This document shows, in pieces, positions 1-11,400 of a DNA stretch of 64,000 nt (position 1 is its first letter; the number at the start of each line of letters is the position of its first letter). This DNA comes from Membranipora membranacea (taxonomy: Eukaryota > Bryozoa > Gymnolaemata > Cheilostomatida > Membraniporidae), in the NCBI GenBank assembly GCA_914767715.1, contig OU612075.1:20584001-20648000 (forward strand), written 5' to 3'. The position numbers were made by a program, and so were the translations under genes. The notes beneath the pieces were generated by a model, which was not told where the DNA came from, did not search any database, and was given only the letters and a program-made list of their open reading frames with translations.

Positions 1-860
1 TGCTCCTTAGATTTAAACATTTCAGATCAACAATTCCTTACGGATGAACACAACTAAAATAAATTAATGTGTTATAATAAGAAATTATACAATAACAAAA
101 TTGTTACAGAAATATCTGACACCAACTTTCAATGGAAAACCAAGCTCATGCATTGATAATGCCAGCAACAAAATAAGTGCCAGAAAGCATCAACGTCCTA
201 CTATCAAGAAACCTTGGATGACTAAGCAGTTATTTACACTCACCAAAGAGGGTACTAAACTTCACAAAATAAGCAAAAAGCATTCAAAACCCATAGAGGA
301 AATTTAAAAGTCATTGTAACAAATTTGGCATTAGATGGGCGCAGTACAACTGACACAATCAATATCATAATGGAACAAATTTACGGCCATTTTATTGATG
401 GAAGAATCACCAAGGGTTTAATTTTTTATCTTTCAAAAGCTTTTGATACAATAAATCACAGCGTTCTAATAAGTAAACAGATATTTTTTCAGATATTATC
501 CCCCTCATAGCGACTGTTAGAAAATTATCTTTTAAATAGAAAACAGTTTGTATTGGTAAATGAATTAAGTCGGTTTACTGCCTGTCATCGATCGGTGCTC
601 CCCAGGGTTCGGTTCTCGGCCAGCACTATTTATAATTTATAATGTTGACCATTTGATGTATCACCTGATCTAAATTGAAATCTTTTTGCTGACAATACTA
701 ATCATTTTAGCACTGAACCTGAAATTACGAAGAGCAATTTACCTCTGATAAGTGAATGGTGTATCACCAACTGTCTTGTCATAAACTATGAGAATACCTT
801 TTTGAGACCTCGAACAACATTTTTAACCAGAAGATTAACAGCTCATATTCCGGAACTTTT
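1..860 (+). pseudogene. Non-LTR retrotransposon (LINE) reverse transcriptase, broken fragment
   Basis: The translated pieces resemble the first part of a LINE reverse transcriptase. A frame at 101-307 holds a KPWMTK segment of the type found just before the RT fingers. A frame at 325-510 holds LSKAFDTINHSVLI, the conserved A-motif region with its catalytic Asp. After about 510 the frame breaks, but GAPQGS-like remnants can still be sensed near 590-625. The copy enters the window from the left, carries deletions and frameshifts, and cannot encode a working enzyme. The clade is unclear; a CR1/Jockey-like element fits the A-motif wording. Recognition of the family is firm, the borders are not. 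Confidence 0.65.
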
Positions 861-1539
861 TTAGAAGAAGGAGGAACAGCATAACTATCTATGAACATTT
901 TAGAAGCCTGAAAAAGGAATTAGATTTAACCCTGATGATCATACAAGCACTCGGTCCAGCCGTTGAGCAGAATCTAGAATTAGAGTTCTGGGGCCATGCA
1001 AGTGATAGCCAGATAGGACTCTGTGTGACATCAAGGGAATTAAGCCAGGGGTCACAGTTCTCATATTTTTGAAAAACTAAAAATCATGACATTACAAATG
1101 GTTTTTGAATATAAAGTTTTGAAACTTTTATTAATTTCATACTCAATTCAAAATATTTTCAATATGATAACAAACCATGAATATAAACGCTTGATCCAAC
1201 AAACTTGAATTTATGAAAACCAATAACAAGCGAGGAGAGAGGTCGTTGTTAAGAAATTGCATAGGCTTGTTCAAAAAGTTCATACCGAAGGTGTGGGTAG
1301 GGCCAGAGTGCAATGATGCTAGCCTTCATGACGCCGGTAATAGCATCAGAAAAGACCAGTCAAAACCCTTCAAGCCAAGACATAAAGTTGGTCAAATTTA
1401 GAGAGTCAATTAACTTGCCATAACCCACAGAGTTGGCGACTTGACGTCGCAATATTTGGCTGCAATTTCTGAAACACACACTAGCCTTCAGTACAATGGG
1501 GCCCAACTAACCCAAGAGAAAAAAATTCAAATGTAGAAA
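861..1539. other. Unassigned intergenic sequence
   Basis: No open frame, RNA gene or repeat that I recognise. It may include degraded 3' sequence of the LINE on its left. Confidence 0.4.
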
Positions 1540-1600
1540 CTTCGAGACTTGAACAGTGAAAGAGATGGCTCTAACCAACTGAACCACCCCCTACTCTGAT
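1540..1600 (-). repeat. tRNA-derived SINE head, fragment
   Basis: On the minus strand the sequence contains an A-box-like GGTTCAGTTGG (plus 1575-1588 region) followed by a degenerate B box (TTCAAGTCTCG). Its 5' part, GAGTAGGGGGTGG, matches the 5' end of the SINE copy near 50280 (GGAGTAGGAGGTG). Only the tRNA-like head is present. Confidence 0.5.
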
Positions 1601-1654
1601 CGAGCAATCCGCAGCTGTAATGTGACTAAGAAAATTACAACGTGGCTTGATCTC

Positions 1655-1950
1655 CTTTGGTTATATATTTTGGCATTTTGGCAATGGTATTTTGGGATAT
1701 GGTATGTGGTCCCGCATGGTATTATGTGCAATCTGGCTTTATATCCATTGGTATTTTGACACATCTGGCTTTATATCCACTGGTAATTTGACACAACTGG
1801 CGTTTTGTACAACTGGTATTTTGGCATTGGTATATTGTGCAGTGGTGTTTTCATCTATGGCATTATGGCCATGGCATTATGACAATGGCATTATGGCAAT
1901 GGCATTTTGTCCCAATGGCATTTTGGCCATGGCATTATGGCCGGGTACCG
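1655..1950. repeat. Degenerate minisatellite, TGGCATTTTGG type
   Basis: Irregular repetition of a roughly 16-22 base unit built on 'TTTTGGCAATGGCATT' and 'ATTATGGCAATGGC'. Units differ by several substitutions, so the array is old. The open frames seen across it in both directions are products of the repeat, not genes. Confidence 0.75.
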
Positions 1951-1995
1951 GCCAATCTGCTGAGTAAAGATGATCAAAACTCATATCATTGTCAC

Positions 1996-2336
1996 CTATA
2001 CTGTTAAGGTCGATGTCTGCGCAAGTAGAATTGAAAGGAACTCTGAAACATTGACTAGAGTTTTTTGCTGCTGCAGCACCCCAGGAGAAAGTGGCATGAT
2101 CCCCCTGGTATTTGCCTGACAACCTTCTCCATACAAACAGCACTCGTTGTTGGTTAGGTCAAGCATTATAGCACCAATTTTATAGCTACGAGGAACAATT
2201 AAGTCAGTATAGGCACTGTTGTACCATTCCGAGTCTGATTCTTGGAAACCAAGGACATCAGTGTTTAGGATTCCATCTCCAAGATTACAAACAGCGCAAT
2301 AGGCGTTGCGGTACACCATTTTGTTGTGGTAAACCT
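1996..2336 (-). CDS. Candidate exon of a cysteine-rich extracellular protein (YCAVCN motif)
   Basis: Minus-strand frame with a splice-acceptor-like TTCATAG just before it. It encodes VYHNKMVYRNAYCAVCN, then an acidic stretch and ECCLYGEGC. The YxNxYCAxCN motif occurs in extracellular cysteine-rich regions of invertebrate membrane receptors, and a second version (FTNIYCALCN) lies upstream at 2722-2801. The splice phase does not join cleanly to that exon, so this may be an alternative or duplicated copy. The downstream boundary is uncertain, and no 7TM or other anchoring domain was found to its left. Confidence 0.4.
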
Positions 2337-2721
2337 ATGAAGATTGGCCTTTTCTACAATCCTCGTCTATCTTCCAGCTTGAGAGATAATTGGGACATAT
2401 AGATATTATGCCCGATAAGAAGCACGGATATGCGTGGGTTCGATCAGGGGGAAGGTAGTGACGGAAGCTGCAGTTGGTCCTAAAAGGAACAAAATAAACT
2501 TACTGATTTATTTTAAGAAATGAGTGACAGTTTTGACTTAGCGTTTGTTCACCAGAGGAAATTATTGAGACATGATTTGGCTGATACCATTGCATCTTGC
2601 CAGTGATGTGTGATCACCGAATATAACCAATGATACAGTGTAATAAAAACAACATATCAAGTTTTTCATACCATCTGTTTAGCCTGAAAAAGGGCTCATC
2701 ATCTTTTCCACCCAATTTCAC

Positions 2722-3714
2722 TTCTTCCCAGCCACAGTCTGTCATCGCTTTCCAGAACTTGATATTTTCTGTTGCATAGTGCACAGTAGATGTTTGTGAA
2801 ACTAAAAGCATGAAATAATTATGAGAAAAAACTCATAGATATGATTTTTAAATCGAAACGAAAAAATTTGCAAAAGAAAAACATCATCAAAATGATGCAA
2901 GATAAATTCGATCACAAGATGCTCACAAATCATGACCATACCTTAAGTTTGTCATGCCATCATAAACGGTCCAACTTAGAAAGTTCCACTCGCCAAACAC
3001 TCCTTCGTTGCAGAGTTTTTGCTGCCTGCTGTCACTTTGGGCAGGACATGTGGTTATTACAGCATAACCTCTATGTGATGTACCTCCTCTTGGTGGTATA
3101 CATGTATACTTAAACAGCTCATCTGGTTTCTCAAAGTTAGAGGGCTCTGGTGCATCAAAGCAGCACTCACCAAAGTAATGACATCAGGGATTGCATCTAA
3201 TGAATAAATATTTGAGGTCAGGAATCCAAAATTGAAGTTTAGAAGACAGCAGGTCTTGAAGTGCTGTTATAATATACAGATTTTTATGAGCAAAAATCTA
3301 TGTGACTTGCCACAGGAGGAGGGAAAGTGTATACTTAGTAATCAAGTGTAATCAGTTTCAAGATAGAATCAAGTTGAACAGATACTTGATCTTAGCTTCT
3401 CAGGATACTGTCTTACCTACAGTTAGGGTCAGAATAGCTTGGATTACACGTGCTGTAGTATTTTCCATACATCGACTCAGGCCAGACAAAGTCTGATCGA
3501 AGCCTTGCGTTCGAATCATAGTTGAAATCTGTATTTCGATGACATGTGAGATATCTGTCTTGCCAGGAGTTTAATCCACAGCCTGGCCCAGAGCATCCTG
3601 TGTTTGGTCTAACTATGAACTTGTCGCAGATCCCTGCATAGGAACTCTCACATACTTCCGAAATCCCAGAATGCTCTACTTGGTGATGACAGCATGACAG
3701 TGCGGTATGTGTAG
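2722..3714 (-). pseudogene. Cysteine-rich extracellular-domain gene, partial, with in-frame TGA
   Basis: Three minus-strand exons join in phase: 3417-3714 (phase 1 in, 2 out), 2942-3196 (phase 2) and 2722-2801 (ends before GTGAAA). They encode a cysteine-rich region with LSCCHHQVE, CSGPGCGLNSWQDRYLTC, CHYFGECCFDAPEPS and FTNIYCALCN. The order and spacing look like the N-terminal extracellular region of an invertebrate receptor; this is recall of a pattern, not a named family. The codon before CHYFGECC is TGA (plus 3184-3186), with coding on both sides and no alternative acceptor in between. No signal-peptide exon or membrane domain was found. It is either a damaged gene, a null allele, or carries a base error. 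Confidence 0.5.
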
Positions 3715-5474
3715 CTGTTAGATATGTTATTGGTTAGACCAAGGCGAAAGAGTGGTTGGTTTACAGTGTCATCGACCATCTCATAATCAAGTATTGAGAG
3801 CCCAGATTTGAAAAAACTCCTGATACTTTGGCTTAAGTATGATGAGCTGATTATGCCTAGGGTTTTCTACTGCAAAACAACAAGTTACATTTACCAAATA
3901 TACATTGATATTAATATCAATCGCCATTAATTTCCAAGTCTCATGTAAACAGGGAATTAGCCCGTAAATGGTTTGTACCATGCACAAATCATTATAGTAC
4001 AGCAATGTAATACAAACTAACGACAGTAGTGGCATTATCGGTACACTTTTAAGAAAACCTATATAGATAAATTTATAACAATTATTCTGAGAAGTTGCTA
4101 TTCTGAATTTTGAAAGCGAAGCCCAGTCTGGCAGTATCACAACGGCCATGCCATGTACATAATTTTTAGATAATACATTGTAATATAAATGAAAGTATAA
4201 CATGAGAAGATTACTCTAGTAGATATTTCGCACACATTGGCGACATAGAGAAGCAGAAAGTCGAGCGTCATTCAAAATGTGTTCAAATTTGTGTGTTTCT
4301 TACATCTTATAATGCAACTATATCCATGGCTGACTAAGCAGTAGATTGATTGATGGATGACGAAACAATTTTTGATCTGACATCGAAAGATAACCAGGCC
4401 TTTCTCTGTATTCGCAAGCGTTCACAAGTCCACAGAAGAATGCAGTAGAAGACTGATGAAGAGATGGGTGTGCTGGCAAATCACAGTATTTCTTTGCTTA
4501 GTGAGTGGCGTAATTTCATTAGAAAAATTGTACCCATTAATAAATTTGTTTTATTCACTCAAAATGTAATTCAACAGGCTAATTGCGAGCATTTAGGCAC
4601 CTTATAGTTATCCCCTCCATGGATAAAATGTATCTCTTCGACACAAGCGTAGCTGTTATGACTCTACATAGGGTCCTCATGAGGACATAGGCTTTAACTA
4701 GATGCCACAGTTAACTAGTTTACATATTCTGTAATTGGCCCGAAAGGAATGACTTGAAACTCCTCGAAAAGACCTCTTTAAAAACTTGCTGCCATAATTG
4801 CCACTAACTGGTCGAAAGTGGATGAGAAATCAGGCGAAATACCCATTATGAAAACATCAGCCATACTGGCTATCATTACACACTCACTAGGCCAACAAAA
4901 GACCCATCTGCGCGTACTTTGAACCTAAGCAAGTATATTTCTCAGTTGCTATATCAGTGAAACAATGATCTGAATAAAAGATTAATTGTTTATTTCTTTG
5001 TTTCAGCTCATTCAATTTGTTGATTAGTCCAATTTAAAGAAATCATGAACCCGGAAAAAGGTCTCTGTGTTGTATAACAGCCATCGCAGGCTGCTCTACA
5101 GACCGCACAGTTTGATCATTCTAGCAGGTTTGAATATCGGGTGCTGCCTAACATACTATGGATACAAGGGAAGGTTTGATGTAAAGTATCGTACAGATTT
5201 TGACCAGGTTAGCGCAATTAACTTTTTTTGTATTATACTTTCAACTTCGAGCGTTTTTCTAAATCTCATTTTTATTCATGTAGCATGTAAAACAACACAG
5301 ATTTAGATATGCGACATTCTTTTATTAGAATGGACACAAAAGTCTGGCTTATATTAAATTGGTCACCAAATTGACCAGCTGGCCAGAATGATCAGCCCAA
5401 CGCGTCTTGATTCTAGAAATAAGTAATTTCAACCTCTGCTTTGTCGATAGACAATAATCGTTTCCAGGAGAATA
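3715..5474. other. Intergenic, includes probable 5' region of the CLCA gene
   Basis: No convincing coding exon. A short plus-strand segment, 4456-4500, starts with ATG, encodes a hydrophobic MKRWVCWQITVFLCL and ends at a perfect GTGAGT donor. It does not join in frame to the CLCA exon at 5475, so it could only be a leader exon. A TTTCCAG acceptor sits at 5461-5467, seven bases before the CLCA start codon. Confidence 0.4.
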
Positions 5475-8400
5475 ATGAGGTCGCCTCTTTCTAATCGACA
5501 CCATCTTACTCTCCTGATACTATCAGTCTCACTGCTTTGGGTGAAATGCTCAAATATCGGCGGAACGAGACAGGACATACAGCTGGAGGATGATGGAGGA
5601 TTTACTGACCTACTGATAGCTATACATGATAACATCCCCGAGGACCATAGCATCATACAGGACATCAAAGTAAGTACATAATACAATCACAATAAATACA
5701 CAAGAAAACAGAGTAAGTACACAAGGTAACACATTAAGTACACAATATACCACAGAAAGTACACATGATAATCTACGGGACATTGAAGTAAGTACACAAA
5801 ATAACCAAAGTAAATAAACCAGATAATCACAGTAAGAACACAAGATAATCTACAGGACGCAAAAGTAAGTATAGTCAGGATATCAAAATAAAGTCAGAAA
5901 CACACTGGGAAATACTAAGCATGAAACAGTAGAGCGAAATGTTTGAATTCCATAGTAAACCATCGGAGTTTTTGTGCCAATCCGATCATGTGTTGCTATG
6001 TGCAATTAAGCGTTTGGATGCATATTGAGAAGCAATCACTGCATTGCAAATTTAAAACAATACCTCAATGTAGGGCAATAAGAAAAGGCACACATATAAA
6101 TATTAGGGTTTGCTGTTCACAGATCAGTACACAATAAAAAGATCTCATTGAGAGTGCACATGTCCCTCAATGTGGAGATAATTGTAAATCTGAAGACAAA
6201 GAAATTTTTCCTGACATATTACTATCCAAACTGATGAAGATAATAACTAATTATTATGGTAATTGATAACCAATTCTCAAACCTAATAGCTATAGCTAAC
6301 AGCGGATACTTATGGGCAGTTCTATTTCCAATTTCCAGACTTGTTACCAGGTGTGTGACAGCCAAAAGCACGGTATCTTTATTTTCTTAAATTTCGCTAC
6401 ACAATGATGAATAATTGTTTTGTGTCAAGTTTTCAATGTGAGCGGAATTTAAATTTCTAGAATTGACTGCACTAATGCGCATGGCCAATAATCACATCCA
6501 TTACGTTTGCTGTAGTTGGATATCAATGCATGAATTAATTTTAGGGGATTTTTCAAAAAGTTTCCTGGTTATCTGGACTTTTGTTACTGCGTATTCAGCT
6601 CTATGATTTCGCTGCCGGCTTAAAATATGGTTAGTAATTGAACAATAATACTTGTGAGGGGTCTTTCAATTGACTCTAAATTCATGTTTAGCCATGCCAT
6701 GGTGGATTAACCCCATCAGAAAAAAACTATTATCAAGGAAAAAGTCCAAAGCAGCATTTTGTCAAAGTAAAAAGACCTTCAAATAAAGGAGCGAGATAGA
6801 GGCTAATCATATTTCTACCTCTACACTATTACTGAGTTAAATGGCCTTCATTATACGGAATTACAGAGCACCAGGCTTCTTGGCAACAAGCGGTACCTAG
6901 CCTTTTAAGGGGGAGAGGGGGATGGTTTGCATAGTTTTGTCACATATTGATTATCTCTGCATCATTAAGAAAGGCAACTCTCAAACCCCCATAATTCATT
7001 GTCATAGTATACCAAAACCATTATTCCATTGTATTCGGAATAATACGAAATGATGGGTACCCATTGTTTTCTAGATTAACGAACTCAGACTAGGTGGATT
7101 AAATCAAGTTCAGAGACAAACATGTGCCTCACATGTTTGTCTCAGTCTGCGCAGGTGGAAGCGACCATTAAATGCTTCTTGGGAAACAATTGCTGGCAAG
7201 AATAGTGTATTGTTTTGCTTCCAGAGAGAGTTTAAAGCAGCTTCAAACTTTCTCCTCACAGCTACAGGTGGGAACTTGTACTTCAAACAGCTATCCATAC
7301 TTGTGCCTCAGAGCTGGAGTCTGGACGCCTCGTGGAAGAAAGTGAGTCGGAGTGACAACATTAACAAGAAATACATTACATTTTTATGTTAGCTTTTGTC
7401 TAACTTTTATGGCTAGCCCCACCATTCACAATAACAATAACTAGAGTAGAACTTTTTGCTTTCTATTCTGGAGAATACTGATCGTGTGTCTTGTCTTCTT
7501 TGTTTTGCACTTATTGAACCAGCTCTTTACTTTACAATACAGTTGGCAGAGTGTGAAATAATTATTTGACTGTTGCGTAGATCAGCCCGCAAAATATATG
7601 ACAAAAACATTCTATACAAATTTTAGCTCGAAATATGCACAAACTCACTAGAAGTTTGAAGTTTTTCAATAATCTCCAACATAGGACTATACCTCGAGTT
7701 ATCTCATCTCAAACAATGAGTAGACAACTTTGCTTTTGGTCAACTTGTTTGCTGTTACCTAGGATAGAGAGCACATCAGTTGAATAAATCATTAATTTCG
7801 GATTTAATCTTCATTCCTATCAATTTTCAACACTATATACATATGTGCTTGCTTCACTTGATTCATTCGTAGCCAACTGGAGAAACTTTGAAAAAAGCAA
7901 GAGTGTTGATTGCTCCAAAAAACCCAGCATGGAGCGATACACCTTACACCCTTCAACCAGGACTGTGTGGTGTTGAAGGGGACTACATCCATCTGACATC
8001 AGATTACATCAAATCAAAGGGCTCTAACATAGGTAGGCTTGACATGCTACGAATGATGAAAAGTTTGATAGCTGGGCCTCTGAAGACGTTATTATCAGGA
8101 CAGGCATCTTCCAGTTGAAAACAGCCAAAATTGCCATTTGATCGCTCCTTCAGAGTGAGTGAAACCGACTAAGGTCTCACTCAAGCATTTTCACTCATTG
8201 ATGTAACTTATTGCATTCTGAGTGAGTTATTTGGAAGACTCCCTCCCCCAAAGGTTGTCACTATACAATTATCTTTAGATATCCTAGCGCAGTGAAGGTG
8301 AGCTAGATTTTAAATAAGCTTCTTTTGGGTGACTCAATATGAGCTAGCATTAAGTTTACACTAGCTTAGGCGAAAGTCTACAAAATAAAAAAAGCTAGGA

Positions 8401-11400
8401 TCAAATTTAGCTATTAGAATCGTGTAGACTATTCTTTATTTCAGATAAGAGGCTGGTTCGAGAATTCGCCCATTTGAGATGGGGAGTTTTTGATGAAGAT
8501 GTACCTGACCAAGATACAATCTCACCAAAGTTTTACATCTTTAATGAAAGAGTGCTGCCAACTAAGTAATTATAACATAAATCTTTTTGCACACTATTTC
8601 AAAATATATTTATGTACAATAAATATTTCATTGTATATGAAGTTATTGCTAATTATAACTTTTGATTACCAAGCCTCAGAGTAGTTACCAACACTACTAA
8701 ACCACAGGCCGAAGGCTACTTTTGCCAGGCATATTATCTGCTGAAGATATGTATTGTGAAAACATTGTGGTGAATGGAGTTGTAAACAACCTAGCATGAA
8801 AGCAAGCCCAATGGCTGCTGCCTCCACTAGTTTCTTGAGAGAATATTGTTGAGACAGTGCAGGCCAGTTTGGATCAAAATCAATCTAATGAAAGTCATTT
8901 TATTTCGGAACGGCCTAAAATACTGAAGATCCAATGATTTTTGTGCACTCAACAGCCAGTTCAAAGAAACCACCTGTGCCTCTCCGGTACATTGATATGC
9001 ACAATAGCTTGCTCCTGATGTGATACACCTCACAGCATTGCAGACATGTTTAGGTTAAATTATTCCTTTTCTATTATCATATGTTCAAGGTGCACCGAAG
9101 ATGTCTTTTGTATACTATTAGATGCCACAAGCCTCACTGGAGGATGCACACTTGATGACGATACAGGACTACCGACAGACACCTGCAAGTTTGTGCCAAT
9201 GAGACAAACTACCTCGTCTGCTTCCATCATGTATGCTGAACATCTCAGCTCGGTAAAGTTAACTGTCTGCAATTATTGTCGATTTTTAGTTGTATGTATG
9301 TATGTACCTTTATTGATTCATTTGCATGAATTTTTAAACGTTTCAGCCGTGCTGTCTAAAAGATTTGAGCTCTGTCTAAAAATGCACAAAAATTAAAAAA
9401 AACTACATATTGTGAAGTAAGAATATAAGTAAGTATAAAAATACAAAAGACTAGAATAATGCACTGTTACAATGTTTATGGCAGTTAGTTCTGTGTCTGA
9501 GCGTTTTATAGCGTCCAGAGGGAGAGTATCTAGTTTAAGAACAGGACTACAACTGCACTTTTGTCTTAATGCACCCAGCTACCGTTGTTAGGAGAGAGAG
9601 AAGTTCGGTGTTAGAAAGTTTGCTCGCCATTTTGGTGATGTTGTTTAGGGCGGCTTTTTCCTTTTCAGTCAGGTGTTCATATACAACTGGCAGATGGTGC
9701 ATGATACCACTCTCGATGAAGGTACAGTAGCATGTGATTGCCAGTTTTTCAGTTGTGCCAAGAAGTCTTAGTTTTTTCATAATGAATTGTTTCTTCCTGG
9801 CACTGTCTATCAGGAGCTCGGTGTTACGCTGGAATTTCAGTATATTAGATATAGTGGTGCCAAAGTGTAGGTAATTTGTAGGTTGTCACACGTTCTATGA
9901 TGAGCGGTGGTGGATCTCGTTCACCTCTGGCGTTGGAAAATATAATCTCCTTTTTCTTGGTTCTATTTAAGATGAGATATCGCTCATCACACCAGTTGTG
10001 TTTTTGACGAAAAATTATTCATGTTAACATATATTCTTCCCTACTCAAATTATTATTTTGATCAAGTTTTTGCTTTGTGTTTCTCATAGGGAAAATAAAA
10101 ATTAAAGTTTGCTCACAAAAATGTTTAGGGTTTGAGGAGCTGTTGTGGAAAAACTTCTTGTTTTATTGTTAAACTTCTATTTTGCAAAGCCCCATATGAA
10201 ATTGCTCCTGCCACATATTCAAACATAGTTCAATTTTAACCCTCTGCCCATTAAGTAGTGCAGGGAAATGGTAATCCAAGCCACCATTGAATCAGCCTTA
10301 TGGTAATTTTTCAAGCTAACCTGAATTCTGATTGTTTTTTTACAGGTTTATAATTTTTGTGCTAACGACACAACTATAGATGAAGAAGGGGACGTCACAC
10401 ATAATACTGTGGCTCCGAACAGACAGAACAGAATCTGTGGGCAGAGTGTATGGTCTGTTTTATCTAAGCATTCCGATTTCAGTAAGTATGTAAGAAAATT
10501 GTGCTGTCTCAGGCTATTAGGTAGGGCACGAAACTACAGAGCTTGATCCACAAGGTACTAACATCCCATCACTCTTGTGCTGGATGAGGCTATCATTGGA
10601 TTGGGCAGAGATTGTCATAATAACCAATCTTGATTGTGTGAATAGATCACATCAAAATCAAGCCCACTATGTTTCTTCAGCATAAAATCTTAGTACTGTA
10701 TCCTTGATGTTTTATTCAGGTGAGTCATATGTTGGCGGTAGATCAAGCCGAGGCCTAAAGCCAATATTCAAGATCCTACATCCTAGTGGGGAAGGCAGCG
10801 ATTCTATCTCAACGACAACTCCATCTCTATTCTCAACAACAGCAGCATCGGATCTAGTAGTCAACACCTCATTCATTTCTGGTGATGGTGGGCAATGCCA
10901 GGCTGATGTAGTTTGTCTTACCCTGGATGTCTCCGGGAGTATGGGAGTGAGTAGCCCAATTTTGTAGTAACATGTGATAAGTACTTCGGCGGGGGGGGGG
11001 GTCTCAATTTGATAAGTCAAAGCTTAGATCTGTTTACGGGGGCCATTATTTGTATGTTGAGCCAAGTTTTAGTGTTCCAGCCACCTTTTCTTATTGCAGT
11101 CAAAATTTGTGGTGTTCAAGTGTTTGAGTCTTAGTTTATGGGGCCAAGTTTTGATGGGCCAAGATTGGATGGGCGAAGGAATGGGACGAGGCCAAGTATG
11201 GATGAGGCCAAGTAAACACTTGGCAAAGTTTGAATGAGCATAAGTTGAAACAAGGCCAAGTTTGGACAACTAACTGGTCGGCTATTTTTTAGCACCAATG
11301 AGGACTGTTCTGAATTTGAGGTACATTTAATTCCGCTGACTCCGCCGCGAAAAATGTCCTTCAGCTATGCGAAACCTATTTCTAATCCTATTTTTTACTT

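Noticed and set aside
1647-1967. 106-codon open frame on the plus strand
   Set aside because: It runs across a minisatellite; the composition is explained by the repeat.
3184-3186. TGA read as selenocysteine
   Set aside because: No selenoprotein family resemblance and no SECIS-like structure was sought or seen; a nonsense change is simpler.
3787-4203. 138-codon minus-strand frame with hydrophobic stretches
   Set aside because: AT-rich, no motif, no good splice signals linking it to the cysteine-rich exons downstream.
4456-4500. Signal-peptide-like exon MKRWVCWQITVFLCL with a perfect GTGAGT donor
   Set aside because: Does not join in frame to any downstream exon that I recognise, including the CLCA exon at 5475; kept only as a possible leader exon.
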